Shown one piece after another: positions 24,201 to 35,709 of a stretch of DNA of 64,000 nt. The first letter of the stretch is position 1. Every line of letters begins with the position of its first letter. The notes beneath the pieces are model-generated. The model was not told the origin of the DNA. It worked only from the letters and a program-made list of their open reading frames with translations, and did no database searches. Both the position numbers and the translations under genes were made by a program. This DNA comes from Anthoceros angustus (lineage: Eukaryota > Streptophyta > Anthocerotopsida > Anthocerotales > Anthocerotaceae). The stretch spans positions 247,884 through 311,883 of the forward strand of contig MU008180.1 in NCBI GenBank assembly GCA_010909165.1, in the 5' to 3' direction.

Positions 24201-24371
24201 GGCAGCCGCGGAGGCGGGCGTGGCGGAGGAGCCGTGGGCGAGGTGGGTTCCAAGGCAGCCGCGGACGAGGTGGGTTCGAAGGAGCCGCGGAGGGGGCCGC
24301 GGGGGAGGCCGTGGGAGAGGCCGTGGAGGTCGCAGCAGGGGGCGAGGTGGGTAGAGGGGCGTAAGCTGTAA
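21276..24371 (+). CDS. Organelle zinc-finger protein (OZ1/VAR3-like) with long repeat, acidic and RGG tail
   Basis: An intronless frame of 1031 residues. The N-terminus is Ala/Arg/Ser-rich with no acidic residues for about 50 residues, as in plastid or mitochondrial targeting. Residues about 210-400 form the conserved region upstream of the fingers (SHWRAFVRRMDQNKCF and PVCEKCDARVTCARAYAAA). Two RanBP2-type zinc fingers lie at about 430-493: KPGDWRCLRCNYVNFNRNRNC and KPGDWLCRHCNFANFARNRQC, each with four Cys. Then come about 16 nine-residue repeats (DRDSGRSFG), Asp/Glu blocks and Arg-Gly-rich stretches. OZ1 and VAR3 relatives are needed for chloroplast C-to-U editing or plastid development, working with PPR editing factors. 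The huge low-complexity tail is far beyond what I know for the family. At 23790-23815 a KPGDW occurs again but the cysteines that should follow are absent. Confidence 0.85.
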   Translation: MAARLLSLSASGIRPGRRIRRPALLASAPSSLWTASERGMLAMFRGGRGPAWAGSAVAPGVRPGVVASFCSSSSRFLLARIGGAAGRDAGALKAASCRVKGDGGNGLVKCLSARGFSAAEVLASSQEEPKEDVLESAAGPNGDGLPELGIREGADVRVVQVGSVGSREEVDVEASSSASEENVGAASAVIEREQDDGGDGEAVVEKEAVVAAEAGSDFACSHPWSHWRAFVRRMDQNKCFNLPNMRSPDGVSRFDDQHAVKRATLEFGRTRDDVYMGLDTKALRVIADFGCPSIDRKVVNAAKRLRVKLNIPENPVCEKCDARVTCARAYAAATEDMDAGTTEVVRLMNQFALNETAPAEEKRDVPQDVKNAVFRILDQMTELSAVPRDPNLPKPELKSLLSVSSIFGEEATKRLREERARKAAAGDEELKPGDWRCLRCNYVNFNRNRNCRECNADRPARELKPGDWLCRHCNFANFARNRQCFDCQADRPDGVGFDRIDSRRTFTKDRVRSADPDEFSVRNFGDRDSSRRFGDRDSSRSFGDRDSGGSFGGRDSGRDSGRSFGGRDAGRSFADKDSGRSFGDRDSGRRFGDRDSVRSFGDRDSGRSFGDRDSGRSFGDRDSGRSFGDRDSGRSFGDRDPGRSFGDRDSGRSFGDRDASRSYGGRDSARSNGDRDSLRSSSDARGNAGRSSGSFAEGVTTTKVERPKFDEWKPDFKGGKREMEEDDDDEDDIDAKFKKYDAAAETSDDDDDEETLPRNTAQRGRGRGGRGGGRSARVVVSDDEDEDEDEDDEEDEEEDDRPSRGARGGRGRGRGGRVARGGARGRVSSVPWEEGGLDSVKPGDWDVTSDDSDFTDEDDFDSDDSDEDGIVSPRGRGRGARGGRGRGSRGARGGSRAARWSDVDESEDESDDDDGRPSLRGRGRGRGGFSGSASFVRSDDEGRPAFRGRGRGGGFGRGGGGDGDGDRGRGFRGGRGSRGGGRGGGAVGEVGSKAAADEVGSKEPRRGPRGRPWERPWRSQQGARWVEGRKL
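22845..23300 (+). repeat. 27-bp tandem repeat coding for DRDSGRSFG
   Basis: About 16 units of 27 bp within the OZ/VAR3-like gene, several identical at DNA level (23050-23190). The unit length keeps the frame, so the array can change copy number without breaking the protein. Confidence 0.9.
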
Positions 24372-25851
24372 CCAGTAGTAGGTAGAGCCCAGCCCTTTTT
24401 TTCATCGATGCTGCCATTTTCGTGAGCCGGCTTTCACACAGATTTGCGGATTGAATTGAAACGGGTTCTGAAGTCGGTAGGTTTTCGGGGTTAGAGATTT
24501 CCAAATGAAGCGACGGATGTTGTGATTGACGATGGAAAGGACCGCAACCAATTTGCAAATGGCCAGCTCCAATTGTTTCGCTTCCTCGGCGGAGCTGGCC
24601 ATTTTCTCCGCCCTCGGCAGAGGAACGGCGGCGGCCCCGTAAAGGCCTGGAAACAGCACATGGGTGGCACCATATCTTGGTACTCATCTGTCCCAAGGAT
24701 GTCTAACTGTGGAGTTGCATATCTGGATGTCACTCCTTCAAGGTGGACTTCAGGTGGTAGGTCACCAGTGATACTAGCACGTATAGGTTAGAAGTGCTTT
24801 TCTCTGACCCTCGCCGGAGCATGGAGCCACCTCATGCAGCTCTCTCTGCAGCAACTGATTTCCGCCCACAGCCCTTTGTACCTTTCCGTGTGGTTCCAGT
24901 TAGTGCACATTTCTCCTGATTTACTAATATGCCTAGTAATTTTTGTTTTATTAATACTGAGAAAAATATGGAATACCAACATTACCAATCACGTTAAAGG
25001 GGTCTCCAATTCAGTTTATATCTTCTAGCGGGAAGATGAGTTCACGTCATCTCTTCTCCTTCCCTAAATAAACCTGTAACAACCTAAACTTAAGTGTATT
25101 GTTTCAAATTGAGATATTTTTTCTATTTTTATAGGTAATATATCTTTGGTGTAAAACCTTTATAAATGATATTAGATCATTTCAATTAGATTAAAAATAT
25201 AGTAATCTTATTTCATAAAATTATCTTCAATTATTTTATTTTTAATTTATGTGTACAAGTACCCATACATATTCTTAGTGAGTACAAATACCGATACATA
25301 TTCTTAGTGAAAATGCTTTAAAACATTGAAATGTACGAGGTAGCTGGAATCATTGAAGTCATGGAGTGAACCAAGAAGATACAAGTGTATGCAATGGTCC
25401 TCTCTAGCGAACTCAAGAGATTAATCCAACTTTCAGCTTATATAAACTCTAACTCCAAGAAGTAATAAACAACTCATACCCTTTTCCTTCAAGGGTTGAT
25501 TGTGGCAACATGGACTCTCAAGACAATACATAAGAAAGAGACTATAAAACTTGATTTGTGCGCAAGACATCCTACTTATGTTACTTACACATCTAGCAAT
25601 GACTTTGTTATAAACATCAATTGTTAATACAATACTAGGCAAATGGAGAGTTTATAAAAGGAAAAGAGATGGGAAATCTCATCTCTCCCCACAAGAAGCA
25701 ATACTTAATGTATTGATGTATTGGTTTCATCTTCTAAATTTATATGGACATCATCATCTATGTCGAACTCGCCATAGATTCTTAATTCTACTTCGAATTT
25801 TACTTAACATGAATTTATAGATTGTTTCCTACATTATATCAAGTCTTTGCA
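24372..25851. other. Intergenic with transition to AT-rich DNA
   Basis: The first 500 bases are ordinary in composition and should hold the OZ-like 3' UTR. From about 25.07 kb the sequence becomes strongly AT-rich and stays so to about 30.7 kb. A copy of a dispersed repeat (see 25640-25700) lies here. No coding region is supported before 25852. Confidence 0.5.
25640..25700 (+). repeat. Dispersed repeat with palindromic core, copy 1
   Basis: The core reads TTTATAAAAGGAAAAGAGAT followed by GGGAAATCTCATCT. It is related to 30410-30515 (reverse orientation) and 48795-48905. All three have a TTATA-like stretch, an A-rich spacer and a short palindrome AGATGGGAAATCCCATCT or a variant. Only the core is shared by this copy. 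Confidence 0.55.
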
Positions 25852-28800
25852 ATGCCAAACCCAATTGTCAAAATGGGGAAGCCCAAGGACCGAACCCAAA
25901 AGAAAATGATGAAAAAGAATGTGAGCCCTTTGGAAAAAATCAAAGCGCGTATAGTGGAATCTCGTAAAACCCAAAAGTTGAATTTGAGGTTCGTCGAAAT
26001 TAATCATCTCATTCAAATTATGGATTTATTTGCAATGATATTTCAAGTGTTGGTATACAAACATTGTACTTATATACTTTTATGTTTATAGCTCCCTGGA
26101 CTTGGCGGAATTGCCAAAGAACTTACATAGTCAGATAAAAGCAGTGGGAGTCACCAACATATTAGATATGGACTTTCACAAGTAAGTTATACTATAAGAA
26201 AATAAGAACGCATATTTTGTTAATGATGTATATCCATGTTTTGATTTCAATTACAATGTTAACAACATATGGGTTACTTGAAACAGCAATCATCTTAGTA
26301 CTTTACCCAAAGAATTGGGTGAAATGAAGGCTTTGAGAAGTTTAAGAATTGATAACAATTGTTTTCATGGTCTTCCTCATGTTCTTTACAATTTCTCTAA
26401 GCTAGAGGTGTGTTCTTTGTCTTCTTTTTGAATTTGATATGAAGGATGTTTGACTCATCATACATAAAGATTCCAATATTATTTTCAGATACTTGATGCT
26501 TCGAGAAATGAATTTGAGGATATTGATGACGAACTTCTATATTTAATAAATTTGAAGGATTTGGATTTTTCCCATAACAGATTGACTTCACTCCCAGATT
26601 ATTGGGACAACTTTTCTTGTTTAACGAATCTAACAATTGGTTAGTTTCAACTATCATGTTGTATATCACTTCATAATTTACATGGTCTTCATTTTAATAA
26701 TCATATTAAAATCTATTCAATACTCCAGTGAATAATGACCTGGGTGAACTTCCCGAAAGTATTGGATGCTTGAAGAACTTGGAAAGATTGGACCTAAATA
26801 GGAATAAATTAACTGATCTGCCAAAAACATTTATGAATTGTGATCATCTTATTTTTCTTGATATTCGTGATAATTGTTTCACTGTTCTTCCTACATTATT
26901 ATGTCTAATTAAGACATTAGTTGTATTGGAATGTGGGGATAACCCCCTTACAGAACCTGTTAATACTTATCGACTACAGGTTGGCAAAATATTAAAATTT
27001 TATGGTTTTGTTATTTATATCATTCAATATTAAAATTTTAAAATATTATATTTATTGTTAGCCAATTGACAAATTGAAAGAATATTTAAAAGATTTGCGT
27101 GAGCAACAAAGGCTTGAGGAGTTAGCACGTAACAAACCAAAGGGGGTGCCAGAAGGTGAGTCTTGCATTTTACATTCTACATTTTACATTAAGCTAGTTT
27201 CCCCTCAAGACTAAAAGGGTGAACTTATGTTTTGTTAGATACATATTATTGTACTTGAAACTTAGACTAAATCTTCATTTTCAATTTGATCTTAAAATTA
27301 GATTGTCATATGGAACTAGATTCTTCATCTACAACTGAATTCAAAATTATGATTAGATCCAAGCTTGTTTTTGTATAAACCTCTTCACAAAAACATTTTT
27401 ATTTTCTCTAAAAAAGAACGATCTTGATTTACAGGTCCATATATGAGTTATCTTACTAAATCTGAATTTGAACATGGTGCTATTATACGCACGGGTTATA
27501 GTATTACACAAATAGAAACAATTTCATACATTTTTGGAGGTCTTCTAAACAACTACGGCCAGGTACTTACATATTGAGATTATCTTGTACAAAGCAAGGC
27601 TTTTCTATGTGACTCAAGTCATTTCTTTTCTAATCATGAATATCTACAGACAGATGACCTTTATGCAATTGATGCTCAAACTTTAGTTTGGACAAAACCT
27701 GTGACTACTGGTTCAGCACCTGCCCCTCGTGATGGGCATTCTGCTGCATTTGATGGTTACAGAGGGTGAGTCACTACATATGTTATCTTCTTCTCATCAA
27801 TAACATTTATGAAAACTATTGCTTAATAAATATTATTCAAAATATTAATATTTATGATTTATGTATGATAGTTTATACATTTTTGGGGGAAGAAATGAAG
27901 AACATAAACTCTTGAACGACATTGCTTTCCTTGATCTTCATGATTGGGTGTGGACTAAGGTAACTAAGCTTTCACAAATAGATGACAATTTAGAATATTT
28001 GAGATAAAATATATTCAGTCTTATTATTTGGCGCATACGTAAACCTTAACTTTGACTCTCAAATAATTTTGTTTGTTCGGATTTTTTTCGATTCTATGAA
28101 GATTTTATGTCACCCTTATTTGTTTTTGTTCGTATGTTGTACAAAGCTTGATCACAGCCACCAGTTGAAGGTAGTCTACCATGCAACCGAGAAGGTGCAT
28201 CAATGGTGATCCATGGAACACAACTTATATTATTTGGTGGTCGAGGAGACCACCAGCGATACAATGACATTTACATACTTGATACTCGCGTAAGTTCTAC
28301 TTTCATTCAAATAATATTTATTTATGTATGATCATGCGTGCCTATTAGTGTGAGAGTCTATTATCTTCATAAATTGAGATCTACCTATTAGTGCAGACTT
28401 GGGTATGGACTCCTAAATTAACAAAAGGTTGCGAAAGACCTATTCCACGTCAAGATGCAGCCGTTTTCTTAGATGGTGACAAGCTCTATGTACATGGTGG
28501 AAAGACAAGTATCATACTTGATGATTTCTATTGTTTGGACATATCAAAACTCGCATGGACTAAGGTGATACCTTTATTATTGCTAATAGATAACTTGAAT
28601 TGAATAAAACTTTTGCAATCGTATTTACAAATTAAGTTGCATTCTCCATGAAGATCAATCAAATAGGACCCATGCAACCCTCACCAAGATATGGCCATAT
28701 ACCTTATATACATGAAAATAAGTAAGTACATATAATAGATCTTGTGCATATGCATATAAATTATAGTTATGTCTTCGATATGATTCATCACTCATATCTA

Positions 28801-31800
28801 TTGTATTGTAGTTCACATCTAATTACTGACGTTGGTAGTTATAATATCTTTTTCAGGTTTTTCATTGTCGGAGGAATAGACGAGTTTGAGCAATCATTAG
28901 TCTCAATGTATTTTTTTTGTTTACCCAACGATGATGACCGTGGTACTATGGTCGAAGAAAAAGTAGAAACTAAGGAAATGGAAACCAATAACGAAGTAGT
29001 CGATCCTAAGACGATAAACCTAAAGAATGTACAAGAGATTGAAAAAGGAGATGTCTTTAAACGGATTGAACAAGAGGAAGAGTAAGTTGATTTTTTTGGT
29101 CCGAATACAGGGAATAAACATTTGAAGTATGTTTCTTAAAATCAGGACAAAAATATGAATTTATAATATAATATATATTTTTTGTAGCGAAACAGATAGC
29201 GTAGATGTAGATATAAATCTAAGCGACGAGGAAATTGAACATCGAAAATCAGATTTACTTCAGATTCCAAGTGCGTCATAATATTATATTAAAGTAGAAA
29301 TATTTTTATTATTTGAAAGATAACTAGGTAAATAAAGGCAAGTGTTAACTAAGTTCTTTTTTGGTTGTTTATTTTCCAGTTGCTAACACGTGGGTAGAAT
29401 TGGATTGTGAGCTTTTCTCAAGACGAAAACTTCGATTGTAAGAAATAACAACTATAAGTCGTAATAATTTTGTGGATAATGATATTTATTCTTATAAAAA
29501 TAATAGTTACCTAATTTTAAAGTCTATTACAAAAGTACATGTTGTCACTCGTACTAGATTTTTTTTTTTTAATTGTCCATAGGTATGCATTCCACAATGG
29601 AAAGATGTTAGTATTGCAAGAACCCGACCTTCAAGTTGATGCCGATGAGCAAGCTCTTGATAAAGTATCCAATTCTCCTTATTGGGATAACTACATGGAA
29701 GCTGAGATTGAAAATTTTCAACCAAAGGTATATTGAATAAGATCTTCATTCATTAGGAAAACTTTAAAAAGCTCCCAAGCTGTATGATGTGTAGTCCTAA
29801 AATTTATGTATGATATGCCTAATAGTGGCCACAAGCAAAAAGGATCGATAAAATGAAAAACAAGAAGTTGCGGATGGAAAATTTAGATGAGATACAAGTA
29901 AGAAATATTACCGTTTTCATGAACATTCAACATGATATGAAACCTTTTGCAAAAAATAATTATAATTTTGAATGGAACAGATTGCACAATTTCCACGATC
30001 CTATCGCATGACAACGAAAAGAGAAAATTTGGTCTTGCAACATGCCAAAAAATTTAGAAAAAGAGTAAGAATATTAGAAAAAAGAGAATGTGTGACAAAA
30101 TTCATTTAATAGTTTGGAGATTGATTTCATACTTTTTGCAGTTCACGCAACTGTATCCTACAAGGAAAACCTTATGGATTTATGTACCAAACGAATGTGG
30201 CATTGTGAAGTTTCTTTGCAACACTATTCGACCTTCACAACTTGAATATACAGAATTGTTCTATTGGACAACTTGTTGTCAATTTATATCGTCTTTTTTA
30301 ACTTACGAACAACTTGATATTCCGACTCGTTTTCCAATGTGGCTGCCTTCACCCGCTACCGTTATCAAGGTATATACCAAGTTACTGTATTTCTTTAGAT
30401 GAGTGATCGCGGGAGCTAGACCCCCTTGGCCTGGTGCTTTCATGAGGGTTGTTCCCCTCTGTCTCGGAGTAGATGGGATTTCCCATCTTTTTTTCTTATA
30501 TAAAGTCTCCACGTTCATATTCTTTTGATCTAATTTTAAATATGCATATATATATATCAATATAATAAAATATCTATTCCGGAACAGTGGCAACGTGGTG
30601 ATTGTTTCGACTTTGCAATGGCTTTGGTATCTCTTCTCACTGGAGTTGGATACAATGCATATTGTGTAGCAGGTTATGCCCCGATATTCATAACAAAAAT
30701 GAAACAGGTAAAGATCCGCATTCAATAGTTGACCATTGTGGTCGAAAGTTGTTCATTCACGCCCTCGTTATCTCACAAAGTTATTCCCACAACACAAACT
30801 TGGATGGCTTACAGGAGAAGATGGCTTTCAAGCATGTACCGCCACCCCGCATGCGGTTACCCACTCCACCGAAGCCTGTAGTTCCACCACCGGTATGTTT
30901 TACAGGCCCTTTGTTGAAGTGAAGGGCACGACAGGATCTCAAAGGTGGATTCTGCAATCTGTCAGGCCAAGACCAAATACTTTCTCAAGAATGTTCCAAT
31001 CTTCGATGCGACTTATCTGGGCAATCAAAAGAAGGCGAGAGATAAGGTGGTGTCCAACTACATTGGAAACTTTAGAGCCAACTGTGACGATGATATGCAA
31101 GAAGGTCTGAGTGAAGAGCAGGACATGTTGATCAAGTTCGTACGTGAGCGTTACCACAGCGAAGACTATATTGCCATGGCCCACCGACAGGAGGACTACA
31201 AGAATGCAAGGGCACCCAGCTCCGATGGCAAAGAAGAAGATCCCAATGATCCCGAGGTGAAGGACATTTTGTTAAGACGAAGACTTCACTGTTGGGTGAT
31301 GATCGGACCTGGAAAAAGGGAGATGACTGAGAAATTTTTCGTAGAGCCGTCAACAGGGTTGACATACAGCTTGGTGAATTCCCCCTACTATGGAGTTGAA
31401 ATGGTGTGGAGCCAGAATAACCTCTGGATCAACATGCAGTACAACGCTCAGTGGAAGACGTTTACCCCTGTTCATCAGATGTCATGGGACCTACTGGATA
31501 CTACCAAGTGGAATGCAGTTCTGAACGAGATCAACTACGACGAGAATGACATTGAAAACTTCCGGTCGCAAGTGGTTGAAGCAAGTGATGTAGAGGAGGC
31601 AAAGGCAAAGCCAGGGAACGACACCACACCAGCAGCTCCTCTCGGTGACGGGAAGGTTGTTGCCACGAAGGACCCCGCCAAGCAGGATGCTTCAGCAACC
31701 CCAGGAAAGCCTCCTGTCACTGCTGCTGGCACAGAGCAACCACCCAAACCTGCCGACCCCTCTGGTGCCGTACCAGTTGCAGCTTCACCTTCACCTGCTC

Positions 31801-34600
31801 CGTCAACTGTACCTTCACCTCAGTCTGCAACTCCAGGTCCGTCTCCTGTGCCTGGTGCAAAACCGACAGCAGCAGAGAAAACTTCACTAAACATAGACAT
31901 GGAAAAGACGAAAGGGTTTTTCGAACCAGATCGGACTGTAGAGCCCAAGGTTCTCAGAGACGCCAGGTTCTCGAAGGAGAGACTTAAAGCAGACATGGAA
32001 CTCTCTCATTGGCTACTGCCTCCCTCGTGGATACCCAAACTTCAGATTGAAGTGGAAGCTGTGGTCACAAGGTACACACAAGTTAAGAGGGAAAGAAACG
32101 TTGCTAGATGCTTCTAAAGAGCACTTTGAACAAGAAAAAGTGTATGCAAGATGTCATTCCTCATTTGGAACGTGGATGTGCAGATGCCGATTGGGAACCA
32201 AAAAGGCGGTATATGACCAGTGCTCACATGAAATATTTGCATTCTATGGAGACTACGTCCGCTGGGATGGACTGGACGAGCGCCTCTTGTACTACGCAGA
32301 CAAAGACCACAAAGTCATCACAGAGTGCCATGACTATTTCAGGCGGCGAAAGGATAGACTCTACAAGCGCGTGACCTACTTTACAGAAAACAAGGTGCAG
32401 CAGTCGTAGAAGCTTTCAGAATGCGGAAGCTTGTCATCTGGTGGATGTATCACTAAAGCATGCATCTGCAGACACATGAATTTTTCGAGCCTGGCACAGC
32501 AGTTGGGATAAAGGAGATTCTAACCGTGGATAGTCTAAGTCAGAAGTTCACATTCTACTCAAAACATCGTATCGACGGGCTTCAAGTCCGTGAAGAAGTA
32601 AGCGCACTCTCATTGATGCTAGCGGCCACGGCAGCTGTGGTGTTGCTACCTGTAACCTAGCTTCTATATCAACTCTGAACCCGCGCAGATAATTGGGCAT
32701 TCCGTAGAGGAGCATTATGATAAGCCTGGATCAAACATGTTCTACCGACAAGTACAATATGGTCATCAGTTGCCATTAGATGATGACCCCGGGGTCAGTC
32801 CCAGCATGGATGCCTTTCTCCAGGACAAAAAATTGGCGGAAGTAAACAAAGCCAACAGCAAAGAAGATAAGTCTCGCTCAAGCCAGAAGTCAAGCGACAG
32901 GCTTAGCACCAGCCAGCGAGCCAAGCAGCACCTGGCCCAGCGTAAAAGCATTAATAAGATGCGAAGGTAAACAACAGCGCTCTCAGATTCCTCCAACCAC
33001 ACTTGCTTACTCTGAGACTAAAGCACCTCATGCATCACCCGGCTGCAGTTTCTCAAACAGACCTAGCATGTTCCACAAGAAATCAAGGAAGACCAATATC
33101 CCACAAGAGAAGCCAGCCGTTCCATCGTGGACGGTAACCAGGAAGAAGTATGCGATTGAGAAGCTGCTTCCGATATCCAAGATCACACAGAAGTAAGCGG
33201 AAATATCGCACACTGCATTTGCTAGAGCATCCTCCAAGCATCCAGGCACTAATATTTTATGTAACCACTACCGCAGGTTCAAGAATGAACATGACACTGA
33301 CCCGCAAAAGAATGTGTGCAAGAAAGTGTTTTGGCTTAGCACAGACCAGCTACGCATCGACTTTCACTATGAGGATGGCCGGATAACTTCCGTGTCACGG
33401 ATTTACAGCAAAGATGGAATTCTGCACGAAGAACAGGTAACTCATTGGTCTGGGAACCTGCTTCCTACAACCCCAAGTTCACTGAAGGCTAAATGTTTCA
33501 GCACTGCAGGCTGGTGTATTCGATAAAAAACTGGAGCCCTTTCCTACAATGGACGAGTTCCATGACCTTCTTACGACGGAACGCACAACAGTACAATCGG
33601 TGAGGGAATCAGAAAGAGATACCAGAGAGCTTTTGCAGCAGAGGGCCAGGGAAGAGCTGAACATCTACCTGATAATACCATACCCCGATGTGGCCCGTTA
33701 TCTGCCCGAAGACATCCAAGAGGAAGAAGTGAAGGTTCGTGGCTGAAGGCCTGGGGCGTTAAAGAACTTCGATTGTAGATGCGGATGTGCTTTACTCATC
33801 CAGATCTTGTCTCGCAGAGAGAGAAGACTTACCTGACTCCTTTCTGGCCCGCTGGAGTGAGACCCCGGCAGAAGCTAACGATGCAGCAACAGTGGGAGGT
33901 CAGAGAGGCATGCTTAGGAGCCCTGAAAGACAGACTGATCAACCGAGCCGCGATCATCCAGGTATAGCAACGGGAACAGAATTCTAGCGAGCCGCATCCC
34001 AGTCGAGTTCTGAGCATGGCACTTACCTGCACCCCTTGATCTCACCAGAGGCGACTCGAAGAAGAGATAGCAGGGTTGGCAAAGCGGAAGATGAACTTCG
34101 AGCGAGACAAGGAGGCCATGACCGTGGCGGACGAGGAGATGTACGAGCGCGCATGCGAGCGGTCAAGCTTCGTCATCCGCATCCTCCAGGAACGCCAGAT
34201 AGACCACGAGAAACGCGCACTGGAGAAGTAAGTATTCGCCCTTGCAGACGCCCGTAACCGGCCCAGACCTTGCTCCTATCTGATGTGGCCATCTTCACCT
34301 CTTTCCGCGAACAGATACTCGGAGCTGGACACAAGACTGAAGAACGACCCCCGCCTGCCGGGCCTGCGCGCGTCCATCCTCGATCTGCAAGCCGCGGTGC
34401 TCGCCAAGGCCGAGGCGGACTCGTTGATGTCTGGCGGGACCGTGCAACTTGGAAGAGGCCGGAACTCCAGAGCTGGGAGACGATCACGGCCAGGGTCCAG
34501 AGCCGCTTCCCGGGCATCCAGGGCTTCGCGTATGTCCAGAAGTGTCACTCCGAACAACATGCTAATACGCTCCAGAAGTCCCAGCGTGGCCAAGAACTGA
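25852..34600 (+). CDS. DRC7: Dynein regulatory complex subunit 7 with N-terminal LRR and kelch domains
   Basis: More than 20 exons join in frame with GT-AG introns. Start MPNPIVKMGKPK at 25852. Leucine-rich repeats span about 26092-27155 (LPESIGCLKNLERLDLNRN). At least four kelch repeats span 27435-28915 (LYIFGGRNEEH, LILFGGRGDHQ). An acidic linker follows. The DRC7 transglutaminase-like domain has its Cys in GDCFDFAMALVSLL (TGT 30603-30605) and its His in RRLHCWVMIGPGKRE (31287-31289). A Pro-rich stretch is next, then RWDGLDERL, FFEPGTAVGIKE and YSKHRIDGLQVREE, and coiled-coil exons to a Ser/Arg tail ending at 34600. DRC7 belongs to the nexin link that regulates axonemal dynein, so it serves the sperm flagellum. 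The intron 30709-30812 (MKQ|EKMAF) and the introns 30896-30966 and 32070-32181 restore frame where simple reading fails. Exons before 30.7 kb are AT-rich, later ones are not. Confidence 0.88.
30410..30515 (-). repeat. Dispersed repeat, copy 2, inside a DRC7 intron
   Basis: On the minus strand it reads ACTTTATATAAG, then AGATGGGAAATCCCATCT, CGAGACAG, GGAACAACCC and CCAAGGGG. It matches 48795-48905 along its whole length with scattered differences. The host intron (about 30370-30588) is roughly twice as long as its neighbours, consistent with an insertion. Confidence 0.65.
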
Positions 34601-35709
34601 GTTGTCGATAGAGAGTCAACTCCCCTGTCTGAGCCACCATACAGACCTGCAACCCTCACAGAGCAAAACAGCCATCGAAATAGTGGCCTATTTCATAGAA
34701 GTAATTCACAGCAAGCACACATCCACCGGCGCCACACAAACCAGGGCAGCACGAGCTCCAAGGAAGAGCCATGTGCAAGGAGGCGGAAGCCTCAAACGTG
34801 ACCAGTACCGGACCACTACCGACCCCGCCGACCGTCTGCAGTGCTGGTACTGGATGTAATCCCAAGATGAAGGGCTGTTCTCGGAGCTCATCGCACGCAC
34901 CCAGCCAATGTTTTCGGGCTCATGGCAGGTAGCCAGCCACTGTCCGAACACATTGCACACGGCTGTTTAGGGTTGTGATGCGGCGCTCAACACGAGAACG
35001 TGAAGTTGGGAGATGCAATGAAAAACAGCCCTTCAGATCTTGGGACTAAACTCAGCACCAGCACCTGCTGCCGCCACTCCTCCCGCCAACCTCCGTCTAC
35101 AGGCCGCACCAAGCAGAAGCAGCCCACAGCACAGGACGACGACGACGAGCGAAGGAGACGATGACTCGATGGTGCACAGAGTGAAATGCCTTGTATTTAT
35201 AGGCCCGGTAACCACAGGTTCGACGCAGGTGGTGTGTGCAGTACCTGTCGGTAAGCTCTTCAGTCAGGCGCGTGCAGACACTGCAGAGCTACCGGCACGA
35301 TGCATAAAATTAGGATTCACGGGAGTCACCTGAGCCGAGTGAAGGCGTTGCGTACACATGAAGTCACATGTGTACATACATACAGTAAAAGTGGAGAGGC
35401 GACGACGACGCCGGGCCTGGGATACCGTTGCGAATAGACACGGATGTACATTGCACGTAGGATGTCGATGACAGGCGTGCGGCAAACGCTTGACGAATGG
35501 GCACCACGGACGCAAGAAGCTTGTCAATGGTCTGCCAGAGAGAGGTGTTCTCTTGCTCTGCACGATCTGACTACGAGGGGCGAGTAACTTGACGACATAC
35601 ATAAAGGGATGAATTGGGTCACGGAAGGAGCGTGAAGTCTCCGGCAGCTTACAGAATTTCGGTCGAACTGCTTCAGTAGCCAAATTGTGATACAACGCCT
35701 TCCAGAAGG
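34601..35709. other. Convergent intergenic region DRC7 / RRM gene
   Basis: About 1.1 kb that must hold both 3' UTRs. On the minus strand a good TATA-like sequence (CCTATAAATACA, about 35190-35202) and a telo-box-like AACCCTAAAC (about 34965) occur, but no convincing ATG or coding region follows. A minus-strand non-coding transcript is possible, not shown. Confidence 0.35.

Noticed and set aside
23261-24253. A 330-codon minus-strand Pro/Ser-rich frame
   Set aside because: It is the antisense shadow of the Gly/Arg/Asp-rich OZ-like tail.
30600-31110. Apparent breakage of DRC7 between the TGL Cys exon and the large downstream exon
   Set aside because: Two introns with good splice sites (30709-30812 and 30896-30966) restore one frame (MKQ|EKMAF and VVPPP|AKTKYF).
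32040-32190. Apparent frameshift in DRC7
   Set aside because: A 112-bp intron (GTACAC at 32070 to TGTGCAG at 32181) joins VVTR to CRLGTKKAVYD and keeps the frame, matching the family.
35033-35215. Small secreted peptide gene downstream of a TATA-like box on the minus strand
   Set aside because: The frame has no ATG in a sensible position; only a GTG start would give the hydrophobic leader.
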